This document shows positions 33,778-42,783 of a stretch of DNA of 64,000 nt, in pieces. The stretch lies in contig CAKQDN010000003.1 in the NCBI GenBank assembly GCA_934229275.1, positions 8,239 to 72,238 on the forward strand. Reading direction: 5' to 3'. The DNA is from an uncultured Clostridia bacterium (GTDB lineage: Bacteria > Bacillota > Clostridia > Christensenellales > Pumilibacteraceae). Every line of letters starts with the position of its first letter. Position 1 is the stretch's first letter. The notes below the pieces were generated by a model, which saw nothing but the letters and a program-made list of their open reading frames with translations, was not told the DNA's origin and ran no database searches. The position numbers were made by a program, and so were the translations under genes.

Positions 33778-34857
33778 ATGAAGATTTGTGTGTACGCGAT
33801 TGCGAAAAACGAAGAGAAGTTTGTGGGGCGTTGGTATTCGTCGGTAAGCGAAGCGGACGGCGTGTTCGTGCTGGACACCGGTTCGACCGACCGCACCGCA
33901 GAGATTTTAAGCGGACTCGGAGCCGCGGTGAAAGTCAAAAAAATCGAGCCGTGGCGGTTCGACGACGCGAGAAACGAGTCGCTTGCGATGGTTCCGTCGG
34001 ACGCGGACTTATGCGTTTGCACGGACATTGACGAGGTTTTTCTGCCCGGGTGGCGTGAAAAGTTGGAACGGGCGGCGAAATTAAACCCGAACGCCAATCT
34101 CTTTTCCGTGCGCTACGTTTGGTCGCAGACCGAGGACGGCGGCGACGGTATAACCTTTAATATAAAGAAAATACACCGTCGGGACGGTTTCGTCTGGAAA
34201 GGGGCGGTGCATGAAGTGGTTCAGCCCATGCCGGGCGTTCCGCTCATAGAAGCGGTGGTCGAGGGCGCGAAAATAGTGCATATGCCCGACCCCGAAAAGT
34301 CGAGGGCGCAGTATCTGCCGCTGCTTATTCAGGCGGTGAAAGAAGATCCTCTTAACGACCGCAACAGTTTTTATCTGGGCAGGGAGTACTTTTTTCGCGG
34401 TATGAACGCCGAGTGCGTGAAAGAACTTACTCGGCATTTGTCGCTGCCGACGGCTCGGTGGGACGAGGAGAGAAGCGCGTCGCGGCGGTATATGGCTAAT
34501 GCGTACGTTCGTTTGGGCGACGACAAAAACGCTATGAAAAATTATATTCTGGCAGTGGGCGAATACCCGTACTCGCGCGAGCCGTGGATTGCCCTCGCGT
34601 CCTTTTCGTACGCTCGCGAGCAATGGGACGGCGTTATATGGGCGGCGGAAAACGCTCTGAAAATACAGTCGCCTTCCTCTTCCTATCTCAATCTGCCCGA
34701 GAGTTTTTCCGCGTATCCGCACGACGTTCTGTCGATCGCGTATTTCAAAACCGGCAGACCGCGCGACGCATTAAAAGCCGCTCGCAACGCTCTCGCGCTC
34801 GACCCCGATAACGCCCGGATTAAAGCAAATATAGAACTCATGGAAAAGTCGCAGTAA
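33778..34857 (+). CDS. Glycosyltransferase family 2 protein with C-terminal TPR region
   Basis: From the ATG at 33778 the protein has 359 residues. It starts MKICVYAIAKNEEKFVGRWY and has VFVLDTGSTDRTAEIL and CVCTDIDEVFLPGW, the nucleotide-sugar binding and DxD elements of the GT-A fold, as in SunS and related GT2 enzymes. Residues from about 210 on form TPR-like helices (NSFYLGREYFFRGMNAECVK, ALKAARNALALDPDNARIK). It probably transfers a sugar to a protein or glycan in the cytoplasm. The open frame extends 47 codons upstream, but that stretch is not family-like. The ribosome site is weak. Confidence 0.85.
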   Translation: MKICVYAIAKNEEKFVGRWYSSVSEADGVFVLDTGSTDRTAEILSGLGAAVKVKKIEPWRFDDARNESLAMVPSDADLCVCTDIDEVFLPGWREKLERAAKLNPNANLFSVRYVWSQTEDGGDGITFNIKKIHRRDGFVWKGAVHEVVQPMPGVPLIEAVVEGAKIVHMPDPEKSRAQYLPLLIQAVKEDPLNDRNSFYLGREYFFRGMNAECVKELTRHLSLPTARWDEERSASRRYMANAYVRLGDDKNAMKNYILAVGEYPYSREPWIALASFSYAREQWDGVIWAAENALKIQSPSSSYLNLPESFSAYPHDVLSIAYFKTGRPRDALKAARNALALDPDNARIKANIELMEKSQ

Positions 34858-35481
34858 AAGGGCGATTTTAATCCCACCGTCTTCTCGCTGACGCTCGAAT
34901 CCACCTCCCTTGCATAGCAAAGGAGGCTTTAAAGAGGTCGATTTTATAGTTTGCGGGAGGGGAGACCCCTCCCCTACGGTATTAGGCTGTGAGTGCGTGG
35001 CAAAACGAAATTATCCTATTATTGTAGGGACAGGCGTCCCCGACTGTCCGATATAATTAAATTACCCTCTCCGTCGCGGCAAGCCGCGCCACCTCTCCCG
35101 GAGTGAGAGGCTTTAAAGAGGTCGATTTTAAGCACCAAAGTTTGTGCGCCTTTGTAGGGAAAGGCGTCCTCGACTGTCCGCACTATTTGTTTACCCTCTC
35201 CGTCACAGCAAGCCGTGCCACCTCTCCCGGAGTGAGAGGCTTTAAAGTGCGACTGCCACACAACAATAAAAAACAAGGTCGGTTTCCCTGCCATGCTTAA
35301 GCAGAAAAACCAACCTTTTTTACTATTCACCTAACTCAAAAGTTTTTTGCCCACTTTTTTACAAAAAAGTGCGGCAGAAAGCCAAAGGACGCATGCCCCT
35401 ACAATAAGAAGCAGACAGTGCGTCTCCCTTACTCCCACTAACTCAAAAGTTTTTTGCTTACTTTTTTTCAAAAAAGTAAGT
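34858..35481. repeat. Convergent-gene repeat mosaic R4-R2-R3-R1-R6-R3-R1-R7-R8-R8
   Basis: R4 at 34870-34932, R2 (inverted) at 34954-34978, R3 at 35022-35050, R1 at 35062-35115, R6 at 35131-35154, R3 at 35153-35182, R1 at 35191-35246, R7 at 35270-35320, R8 at 35331-35373, a fragment of R3 at 35385-35401 and R8 at 35438-35481. The two R1 copies have different inner stems (CGCGGC/GCCGCG and CACAGC/GCCGTG). The last R8 overlaps the stop codon of the dehydrogenase at 35468. No gene. Confidence 0.8.
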
Positions 35482-36652
35482 CGGGGATGTCGAGTTTAAT
35501 TTCTTTACCCTCGTTAGCCGACTGCGCGATACCGGACAGAATAGCCTGATTGTACAGGATCTGACTGGTCGGCACGGGTGCGGGCGTACCGTTCTTCACG
35601 GCGTCGAGGAAGGAGCGAATCTTCTTATCGAACAGCGAAACTCCGGGCGTCTGGGGAATGATCGGAACGACGGTTTCGGTCTGCTGACCGCAAACTTCGT
35701 GATAGATCTTCATGGGACCGCCGACGGTACCGTTCCAACAATCGGTGGAAGGAATACGCAGTCCGCCCTTGGTTCCGAGAATGATCGTGTCGCCGGGGGT
35801 GTCGATATTCATCGCCCACGCGATACGGAAATCGAGCACGATGCCGCCTTCGAGACGAATGAACGCAGCCGCGAAATCGTCAACGCCGAACTTCTCGGCA
35901 TAGTCGTGATGTTCGCCGTAACCGCAGTAGTTGGGGTCTTTGCCGAAGAACGCCGACTTATAGCCCGAAACAGTCAAAGGCTTGGGATAGCCGATGGCGT
36001 TAAGCACCATGTCGAGCGAGTAGCAACCGATGTCCGCAAGCGCGCCCAGTCCTGCCGTCTTGTCCTCGATGAAGGACGTGCCGAACGGAGTGGGTATGCC
36101 GCGACGTCTGCCGCCGCCCGTCTGAATATAATAAATTTTGCCGAGTTCGCCGCTTTCGACGATCTTTTTAATCATCTTCATGTTCTCGTCAAGACGCGGC
36201 TGGAATCCGATGGACAGCACTTTGCCGCTCTTTTTCTCGGCTTTCACGATTTCAACAGCCTCGTCGAGCGTTACGCACATGGGCTTTTCGAGCAGAACGT
36301 TAATTCTGGCGTTGAGCGAATCGATGGCGCACACGGCGTGAGTGCGGTTGTAAGTGCAAACGCTTACCGCGTCGAGTTTAAGACTCTTGTCGGCGAGCAT
36401 TTCCGCGTGATCTTTATAGTCGGTTTTGACGTTTTCCAAGCCGAACTTTTCGAAGAAAGCCTTCGCTTTGCCCGGAATAAGGTCCGCGCCCGCAACTATT
36501 TCGACGTCGGGCTGCTTGAGATAACTTGCAATATGCGACTCGGCAATCCAGCCCGTTCCGATAATACCGACGCGCAGTTTCTTGCTTGCGTCTATTTTTT
36601 CTTCGGCTTTGGCGGCGTATCTGTACGCGTCAAGCCCGTTTACGTTTGCCAT
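35468..36652 (-). CDS. Gfo/Idh/MocA family oxidoreductase
   Basis: The 394-residue protein has an N-terminal extension (about 25 residues), the Rossmann motif VGIIGTGWIAESHIASYL, the family signature LEKPMC near residue 122 and a substrate domain with DIGCYSLDMVLNAIGYPKPL and GYGEHHDYAEKFGVDDFAAA. NAD(P)-dependent oxidation of a sugar or sugar-like compound is likely. An identical 18-base motif lies about 90 bases upstream here and upstream of the similar gene at 3059-4129, suggesting common control. The last three residues (LLF) and the stop are supplied by repeat R8. Confidence 0.9.
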   Translation of the reverse strand: MANVNGLDAYRYAAKAEEKIDASKKLRVGIIGTGWIAESHIASYLKQPDVEIVAGADLIPGKAKAFFEKFGLENVKTDYKDHAEMLADKSLKLDAVSVCTYNRTHAVCAIDSLNARINVLLEKPMCVTLDEAVEIVKAEKKSGKVLSIGFQPRLDENMKMIKKIVESGELGKIYYIQTGGGRRRGIPTPFGTSFIEDKTAGLGALADIGCYSLDMVLNAIGYPKPLTVSGYKSAFFGKDPNYCGYGEHHDYAEKFGVDDFAAAFIRLEGGIVLDFRIAWAMNIDTPGDTIILGTKGGLRIPSTDCWNGTVGGPMKIYHEVCGQQTETVVPIIPQTPGVSLFDKKIRSFLDAVKNGTPAPVPTSQILYNQAILSGIAQSANEGKEIKLDIPDLLF

Positions 36653-37062
36653 TTTCCTTTTATCCTCCGATTTTGGTTGAGATTAACTATATGATAGCAC
36701 CGAATTTTAACTTTTTCTTGTCATATCGGGCTATTTTCTTCCCAAATATTGACATCGGAAGGACAAGCAAGGCTCAGTCGACATCATCCGAAATAATTAA
36801 TTACCCTCTCCGTCACGGCAGAGCCGTTCCACCTCTCCCGAAGGGCGAGGCTTTAAAGAGGTCGGTTAATTTAAAGCACCAAAGTTCGTGCGCCTTTGTA
36901 GGGGAGGGGCGCGACGCGTTAAGCGAATAGTCCGGTGGACTATTCGTAGCCAAAGCGGGGAGCAATTTATAATTGCGACCCGGACTTCACCCTCCCGAAA
37001 AAACAAGGTCGGTTATCCTGCTACGCATAAGCGGAAAAACCAACCTTAATTTAACTATATCT
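36653..37062. repeat. Upstream region with shared 18-mer, then R1-R6-R2(nested)-R7-R8
   Basis: TTCCCAAATATTGACATC at 36739-36756 is followed by a short R3 fragment, R1 at 36801-36858, R6 at 36877-36899, and an expanded R2 at 36897-36999 whose loop carries two further palindromes (CGAATAGTCCGGTGGACTATTCG-like at about 36923-36946 and GCAATTTATAATTGC at 36962-36976). R7 at 36998-37050 and R8 at 37062-37105 follow; R8 provides the phoR stop codon. Confidence 0.8.
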
Positions 37063-38775
37063 TTAACTCAAAAGTTTTTTGCCTACTTTTTTACAAAAAA
37101 GTACGGTGACGGTGGTGCCGAGCCCGATTTCGCTGTCGATGGCGAGCGTGGCACCGTACAGAGCGCAGATATGCTTGACGATCGCAAGTCCGAGTCCCGT
37201 GCCGCCGGTCTGCTTCGAGCGCGACTTATCGACCCGATAAAATCTTTCGCAAAGACGGGGGATGTTCTGCTTCTCGATTCCGATACCCGTATCGATGACT
37301 TTCAGTTGCACTCCGTCGCCGACATCGGCTATTTCGACGCGGATTTTGCCGTTTTCTTTATTATAATTGACGGCGTTGCTGGACAGATTTTCGACGAGTT
37401 CGTAAATCTTTTTCGGATCGCCGCGCACAATTCCCTCGCCCGTAACCGAAGCCGAGAGCGATTTTCGGCTTATTTTGTGCGACAATTCGCCGATAACCTC
37501 TTCCGCAACCTTTTTGAGATCGACTTCCGACTCGGAAACCTCGGGGCTTTCGCCGCTTTCCATCATACTGAGTTCGAGCATATCGGAAACCAGCGAGCCG
37601 AGCCGCACGCTTTCGCCGTGAATACGCTCCACTTGTTTTTTCGAAGCAGGGTCGAGGTCTTTAGCGAGCAGCAGTTCGGACAGCCCCTGCATGACGGCGA
37701 CCGGCGTTTTGAGTTCGTGCGAGGCGTTCGCGAAAAACTCGCTTTTTTGCCGAGCGGTCTGCTTTTCGAGCGTAACGTCGGTGAAAATAACTATCGAGCA
37801 GATGCAATCGCTGCCCGACTCGACCTTTTTGATCGAAACTTTGAGTTGCATGCCCTTGTACGAGTACTCGCAGTCGTAGTCCTCGCCGGCGTGCGAAGCG
37901 ATAAGGTCGCAAAGCGCGAGGTCGTCGATAAGATAGACGAGATCCTTACCCTTGACGTCGCCCTCTCCGCCGAAGTATTCGAGCGCGCACTTGTTGGCGA
38001 GAATAATCTTTTTGTCGTTGTCCGCGGCGATTATGCCCTGCGAAACGTTTTCAAGCACGGTGTCGAGTTTGTCGCGCTCCTCGATTTCCGCGCGGATATG
38101 CTCGTGCGTGCTTCTGTTGAGCCTGTTTATCTCGTTAAGCACCGAATACAGTTCGGGCTGAGCGGAATCGGTTTTAATAGGCTCGTAATCGCCTTCGTTG
38201 AGACTGCGCAGGCTTCTTTTAACTTCGCCGATTTTGCTCGTGACGCCGTTCGATATGATTTGCGCGAACAGCATGGACAGCGCGAGCGAAACCAACAGCA
38301 CCGCAATGAACGCTGGCAGCGTTATTATGACGTAGTCGCTTATCTTACTGCTCTTGACCGCCGCGCGCACCACCACTTCCTCTCCGTCCGCCAGTTTGGT
38401 TTTAAGCGCGTAGTACGTCATGGCGCAGCCCAGCGTCGAGGAATACCTCTCGACGGAATGCGGTTCTCCCTTTATCGCGTTTATTATTTCCTCGCGGTTT
38501 AAGTGATTTTCCGGCTCTTTTTCGGTCGCGCTTTCGAAAAGCACGTTGCCGCTAAGGTCGATAACCGTAAAGCGCAGATCGTCGCCGCCGGCGGACAGGC
38601 GGTTAAAGTCGGATTCGTCGGTTATCAAGCCGCACGCAAGCCGGGTTTCGCGGACCAGCCGCTCGCTTAAAATCTGCTTGGAATTATGAGCGACTGCCGC
38701 CACTCCGCATGCGAACATCACGGCTGCGCACGCCGCGGTAAGAAAAAATATCTGTAAAAAAATCTTTTTTTTCAT
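37063..38775 (-). CDS. phoR: Sensor histidine kinase PhoR-like
   Basis: The 570-residue kinase has two membrane helices flanking an extracytoplasmic domain (about 5-28 and 155-178), a HAMP-like linker, a PAS domain (about 225-320: DTVLENVSQGIIAADNDKKI), the HisKA box with the phospho-acceptor His in NASHELKTPVAVMQ, and a HATPase domain with NLSSNAVNYNKENGK, IDTGIGI and GTGLGLAIVKH. It should sense phosphate status and phosphorylate the response regulator, whose stop it overlaps (ATGA). The C-terminal 10-12 residues (FCKKVGKKLLS) are encoded by repeat R8. Confidence 0.92.
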   Translation of the reverse strand: MKKKIFLQIFFLTAACAAVMFACGVAAVAHNSKQILSERLVRETRLACGLITDESDFNRLSAGGDDLRFTVIDLSGNVLFESATEKEPENHLNREEIINAIKGEPHSVERYSSTLGCAMTYYALKTKLADGEEVVVRAAVKSSKISDYVIITLPAFIAVLLVSLALSMLFAQIISNGVTSKIGEVKRSLRSLNEGDYEPIKTDSAQPELYSVLNEINRLNRSTHEHIRAEIEERDKLDTVLENVSQGIIAADNDKKIILANKCALEYFGGEGDVKGKDLVYLIDDLALCDLIASHAGEDYDCEYSYKGMQLKVSIKKVESGSDCICSIVIFTDVTLEKQTARQKSEFFANASHELKTPVAVMQGLSELLLAKDLDPASKKQVERIHGESVRLGSLVSDMLELSMMESGESPEVSESEVDLKKVAEEVIGELSHKISRKSLSASVTGEGIVRGDPKKIYELVENLSSNAVNYNKENGKIRVEIADVGDGVQLKVIDTGIGIEKQNIPRLCERFYRVDKSRSKQTGGTGLGLAIVKHICALYGATLAIDSEIGLGTTVTVLFCKKVGKKLLS

Positions 38776-39440
38776 TGATCTTCAAAACGGTATCCGATAC
38801 CTCTGACGGTAACGATACAGTCTCCTCCGCCCGCCTGACGTATTTTGTCTCGCACCGAAGCGACGTGCATGTCAAGCGTTCTCGTTTCTCCCATAAAATC
38901 GTCGCCCCACACCTCGGAAAAAATGCGCTCGCGCGGGACGGTGACTCCGGCGTTTGCTATAAGCAGTTTCAAAAGAGTGAATTCTTTGACCGTAAGAGCG
39001 AGGTCTTTGTCGTTATAAAAAATCTTGTACACGTTGCTGTCCACGGAAAAGGCTCCGGCGGACTTAACGAACAGTTTGCTGCGCCTTAAATTGGTTTTTA
39101 CTCTCGCGAGCAGTTCGAGCACGGAAAACGGCTTGGCGATATAGTCGTCCGCTCCTCTCCCGAGTCCCTTGACCTTACTCACCTCGTCCGACTTCGCGCT
39201 GACGCAAAGCACGGGTACTTTTTCGTCCTTGTTGCGGATTTCGGAAAGTATGGTAAAGCCGTCTTTGCCGGGCAGCATTATGTCAAGCACGATAAGATCG
39301 GGCTTTTTTCGGTCGAACGCGGCAAAAAAAGCGTCGCCGTCGGGAAAAATACGCGCGTCGTACGCTTCTTCGAACGCGCCCTCGTAAACTTCCTGCATTC
39401 CTTCGTCGTCTTCCACTACATATATAAGATCCTTACTCAA
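38772..39440 (-). CDS. phoB: Response regulator PhoB/PhoP-like (OmpR family)
   Basis: The 222-residue regulator has a receiver domain (acceptor Asp53 in LIVLDIMLPGKDG, conserved Lys in DDYIAKPF) and a C-terminal winged helix (DLALTVKEFTLLKLLI, FMGETRTLDMHVASVRDKIR, VRGIGYRFE). I chose the TTG at 39440 as start because it overlaps the phoU TGA stop as TTGA, with GGGAG upstream. An upstream ATG inside phoU would add 13 residues. It likely controls the pst operon through the direct repeats at 43818-43834. Confidence 0.9.
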   Translation of the reverse strand: MSKDLIYVVEDDEGMQEVYEGAFEEAYDARIFPDGDAFFAAFDRKKPDLIVLDIMLPGKDGFTILSEIRNKDEKVPVLCVSAKSDEVSKVKGLGRGADDYIAKPFSVLELLARVKTNLRRSKLFVKSAGAFSVDSNVYKIFYNDKDLALTVKEFTLLKLLIANAGVTVPRERIFSEVWGDDFMGETRTLDMHVASVRDKIRQAGGGDCIVTVRGIGYRFEDQ

Positions 39441-40090
39441 AATTTTTCGTGTACTCCCGTTTCGTTGTATTTGGTCCACTCGGCGACGTTGACGGCGTGA
39501 TCGCCTATTCGTTCGAGATATTTGGCGACCATCATCAGTTCTATCGCCTGATCGCCGCTATTGCCGTCCTTTTTGATGAATTCGATGAGTTCGTTTTTGA
39601 CGAACAGGAACAACTCGTCCATGCGGTCGTCCGTTCCGATCACCTCGTCGGCGAGTTTTTCGTCGTTGCGGATGAACGAATCGACGCTTTCGCGCGCCAT
39701 TTTGACCGCCAGTCTACCCATTTCGGCGATGTGGTCGAGTTTTTTGACGTACTTGTCGCCCGGCATGGTGTATACGAGGTCTCCTATGTCGCTTGCCTGA
39801 TCGCCGAATCTTTCGATGTCGGTTATCATTTTAAGCGCGGTGGAAACTTCGCGGAAATCTTTTGCGACCGGCTGCTGCTTTAAAAGTATGCGCATGCAGC
39901 GTTTTTCGATGTCCGATTCGTACTCGTCCACGCGCTTGTCGAGACTTCCGATGCTTTTACCCAGTTCTCTGTCGCGATTTAATAGTGCCGTTATCGCGTC
40001 CTCTATCATCCGCTCGGTAAGGCGGCACATTTCGACCAGTTCGGTTTTGAGCGCCGCGAGTTCTTCTTCGAATAATTTTCGTATCGACAT
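39437..40090 (-). CDS. phoU: Phosphate signalling complex protein PhoU
   Basis: The 217-residue protein consists of two three-helix PhoU repeats with the metal-binding D-rich signatures (FREVSTALKMITDIERFGDQ in the first and MVAKYLERIGDHAVNVAEW in the second). PhoU links the Pst transporter to PhoR and represses the regulon under phosphate excess. ATG at 40090 is preceded by AAGGAGTAGAAAC. It lies between pstB and the regulator genes. Confidence 0.95.
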   Translation of the reverse strand: MSIRKLFEEELAALKTELVEMCRLTERMIEDAITALLNRDRELGKSIGSLDKRVDEYESDIEKRCMRILLKQQPVAKDFREVSTALKMITDIERFGDQASDIGDLVYTMPGDKYVKKLDHIAEMGRLAVKMARESVDSFIRNDEKLADEVIGTDDRMDELFLFVKNELIEFIKKDGNSGDQAIELMMVAKYLERIGDHAVNVAEWTKYNETGVHEKF

Positions 40091-40137
40091 TGTTTCTACT
40101 CCTTGATTATACAGTTTTTTTTGCGAAAATGCAACGA

Positions 40138-40917
40138 TCAACCGAATCTTCCCGTAATATATCTTTCTGTGCGTTCGTCGCGCGGCGAGGTGAAAATGTC
40201 GTCGGTGTCGCCGAATTCGACCAGTTCGCCGAGCAGGAAAAACGCGGTTTTATCGGCAATACGCGTCGCCTGCTGCATGTTGTGCGTGACGATGACGATG
40301 GTTATGTCCTTTTTGAGTTCCTCGATAAGTTCCTCGATTTTGCCGGTCGATATGGGGTCGAGCGCGCTCGTAGGCTCGTCCATCAGCAGAATCCGGGGAT
40401 TCGCGGCGAGCGACCGCGCAATGCACAGACGTTGCTGCTGTCCGCCCGAGAGCGACATTGCGGACTTATTGAGCCGGTCTTTAAGTTCGTCCCACATAGC
40501 GGCGCCCATTAGCGACTTTTCCACTATTTCGTCCAAAGCCGAACGCTTGGTTATTCCGAACGTTCTCGGTCCGTAGGCGATGTTGTCGTACACGCTCATA
40601 GGGAAGGGATTGGGCTTCTGGAACACCATTCCTACGTTTTTACGCAGCGAATTGACGTCGATTTTGCCGTAAATATCGGTGTCGCCTATCATAAACTTTC
40701 CCTCTATGCGGCAACCGGGGACGAGGTCGTTCATGCGGTTGAAGCACTTTAAGAACGTGGATTTGCCGCAGCCGGACGGTCCGATAAACGCCGTCACCTG
40801 CTTTTCTGGAATTTCCGCGCTTACGTCTTTTAGCGCGTGGAAATCGCCGTACCACAGGTTGGCTTTACCAACCGATATGTTCTGCCCGTACGAGCATATT
40901 TTATCTTTTTCTTTCAT
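40138..40917 (-). CDS. pstB: Phosphate ABC transporter ATP-binding protein PstB
   Basis: The 259-residue ATPase shows Walker [10 protein letters not shown] (46-54), the signature [10 protein letters not shown], Walker [13 protein letters not shown] and a switch His in [23 protein letters not shown] and [17 protein letters not shown] are PstB-specific. It powers high-affinity phosphate import together with the fused PstCA permease, whose stop is three bases upstream. Confidence 0.97.
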   Translation of the reverse strand: MKEKDKICSYGQNISVGKANLWYGDFHALKDVSAEIPEKQVTAFIGPSGCGKSTFLKCFNRMNDLVPGCRIEGKFMIGDTDIYGKIDVNSLRKNVGMVFQKPNPFPMSVYDNIAYGPRTFGITKRSALDEIVEKSLMGAAMWDELKDRLNKSAMSLSGGQQQRLCIARSLAANPRILLMDEPTSALDPISTGKIEELIEELKKDITIVIVTHNMQQATRIADKTAFFLLGELVEFGDTDDIFTSPRDERTERYITGRFG

Positions 40918-40920
40918 AGT

Positions 40921-42777
40921 TCAGTTTCCTCGTATTTTCTTGCTTAATTTCTCGGAAATAAGTTCGCTCGTAAGCGTGAGCGTCAGCACGATGACCACCA
41001 GAACGACCGCGGTCGCGTACGCTTCTCCGATGTGCCAGCCCTCGCCTGCAAGACGATAAAGAGCAACCGCGAGCGTAGTTCCGCCGTCGGTGAGATTTTT
41101 GGGTATGCCGCGGATAACCGAGCCCATCGTGTATATGAACGGCGCGGACTCGCTTATCACTCTGCCGGCAGACAAAATTACTGCGGACAGTATGCCGGGA
41201 AGGGCGGACGGCAGCACGATTCTGAAAATGGTATGCACTTTGCCCGCTCCGAGCGCAAGGCTGCCTTCGCGAAGAGAATCGGGCACGGTTTTAAGGCTCT
41301 CTTCGGTCGAGCGGACTATGACGGGAAGCAGCATCATGCTTATCGTGAGCGTTCCCGCTATAAGGCTGCCGCTGCCGCCGAAAGCAGGAACGAACACGAT
41401 CATGCCGAACAGTCCGAACACGATGGACGGGACTCCTGCCAGCACGTCGATGGCGGAGCGTATTATTTTTATGAATACGTTATCTTGTTTTGCGTACTCG
41501 TTAAGAAATATCGCCGTCATAATTCCTATCGGCACCGACAGAAGAAGGCTGAGCCCCACCGTTTCGAGCGTGGTTATTATCGCCGGGTAAACGGTGACTT
41601 CGCTCATTCCGAATTCGTATTTGCGGTACAGAATGGCAGGGTCTTTTATAAGTTCCGGCACGCCTTTAACAATTATAAAGCCGATGACGAGAACGAGCGA
41701 CAAAGCGGACAATACTCCGAAAGATATCGCAAGCGCGGCTTTAACGTCGCCGAGGCGCAGTTTATAAGCGGCTTTACGCATAAAACTTCCGACGGGCGCG
41801 AAAAAGTTTTTGATTCTTTCGCCGGGCGTGACGCGAACGGGTTTCCCCGCGCTTTTCGCAAGGGCGGCTTCTCCAGTACTCTTGCTTACGGCTTTAACCA
41901 CGATTTTGCCCGAAATAAGCCCGAACGCCAGGTTGGTTATAAGCACGAAAAAGAGCAGCACGACGCCGCTTGCGATGAGCGCGCCGGTCTGCACTTCGCC
42001 GGCGTAGCCCATTTCCAGCACTATATTCGCGGTAAGCACGCGGAAAGAGGTGAACAAGTCTTTTGGGTATGCTACGGAGTTGCCTGCAACCATAACGACC
42101 GCCATGGTTTCGCCGAGGGCGCGACCGATTCCGAGAATAAGCGAGGCGAATATGCCCGACTTAGCCGCCGGCGACATTACCGAAAAAATCGTGCGGTTGT
42201 AGTCGGCTCCCAGCGAAACGCTGCCTTCGAAATAACTTTTCGGCACCGCTTCGAGCGCGGTTTTAGACAGCGATACGACCGTCGGGAGAATCATTATTCC
42301 GAGAATTATCGAGGTTGCCATAAGTCCGTCGCCGCCGTTGGGCGCGATATTCGAAAGCAGCGGCAGAACGAACGATATTCCGAAAAAGCCGTACACGACC
42401 GACGGAATTCCGGCAAGCAGGTTTATCGCTGCGCACAAAAACTTTTTGATTTTTTTGGGGCAATAGAACGCGAGGAACACGGCGGTGAAATACCCGGTTA
42501 TGCCGCCCGTGATAATCGCGCCGCCCGTGGCTGCAAGCGTTCCGGCAATCATTTTCGCGACGCCGTACGAGCCGGTGAGCGGTTTATCGTAAGTCGCGTC
42601 CTTGTCGGGCGACCACTCGGTGCCGAACAGGAAGTCGAAAAAGCCTATTTTGCCGAGCGCAGGCACGCTTTTTACTATCAGGAAAATAAAAATCGTGACG
42701 ACGGAAATCACGCAGATGACAGCCGCCGCCATGAATAAGGTTTTTCCTATTTTGTCTTTAACTTTTGTTTTAGTCAT
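40921..42777 (-). CDS. pstCA: Phosphate ABC transporter permease, PstC-PstA fusion
   Basis: The 618-residue polypeptide contains two full permease modules. Residues 1 to about 295 correspond to PstC (NLLAGIPSVVYGFFGISFVL, SLGADYNRTIFSVMSPAAKSG), and about 335-618 to PstA (DVLAGVPSIVFGLFGMIVFV, SLALGAGKVHTIFRIVLPSAL). A basic linker of about 40 residues (KSTGEAALAKSAGKPVRVTP) joins them. Each module has its own EAA-type loop for contact with PstB. In most bacteria these are two proteins; here one chain forms the channel. Confidence 0.93.
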   Translation of the reverse strand: MTKTKVKDKIGKTLFMAAAVICVISVVTIFIFLIVKSVPALGKIGFFDFLFGTEWSPDKDATYDKPLTGSYGVAKMIAGTLAATGGAIITGGITGYFTAVFLAFYCPKKIKKFLCAAINLLAGIPSVVYGFFGISFVLPLLSNIAPNGGDGLMATSIILGIMILPTVVSLSKTALEAVPKSYFEGSVSLGADYNRTIFSVMSPAAKSGIFASLILGIGRALGETMAVVMVAGNSVAYPKDLFTSFRVLTANIVLEMGYAGEVQTGALIASGVVLLFFVLITNLAFGLISGKIVVKAVSKSTGEAALAKSAGKPVRVTPGERIKNFFAPVGSFMRKAAYKLRLGDVKAALAISFGVLSALSLVLVIGFIIVKGVPELIKDPAILYRKYEFGMSEVTVYPAIITTLETVGLSLLLSVPIGIMTAIFLNEYAKQDNVFIKIIRSAIDVLAGVPSIVFGLFGMIVFVPAFGGSGSLIAGTLTISMMLLPVIVRSTEESLKTVPDSLREGSLALGAGKVHTIFRIVLPSALPGILSAVILSAGRVISESAPFIYTMGSVIRGIPKNLTDGGTTLAVALYRLAGEGWHIGEAYATAVVLVVIVLTLTLTSELISEKLSKKIRGN

Positions 42778-42783
42778 ACTTTT

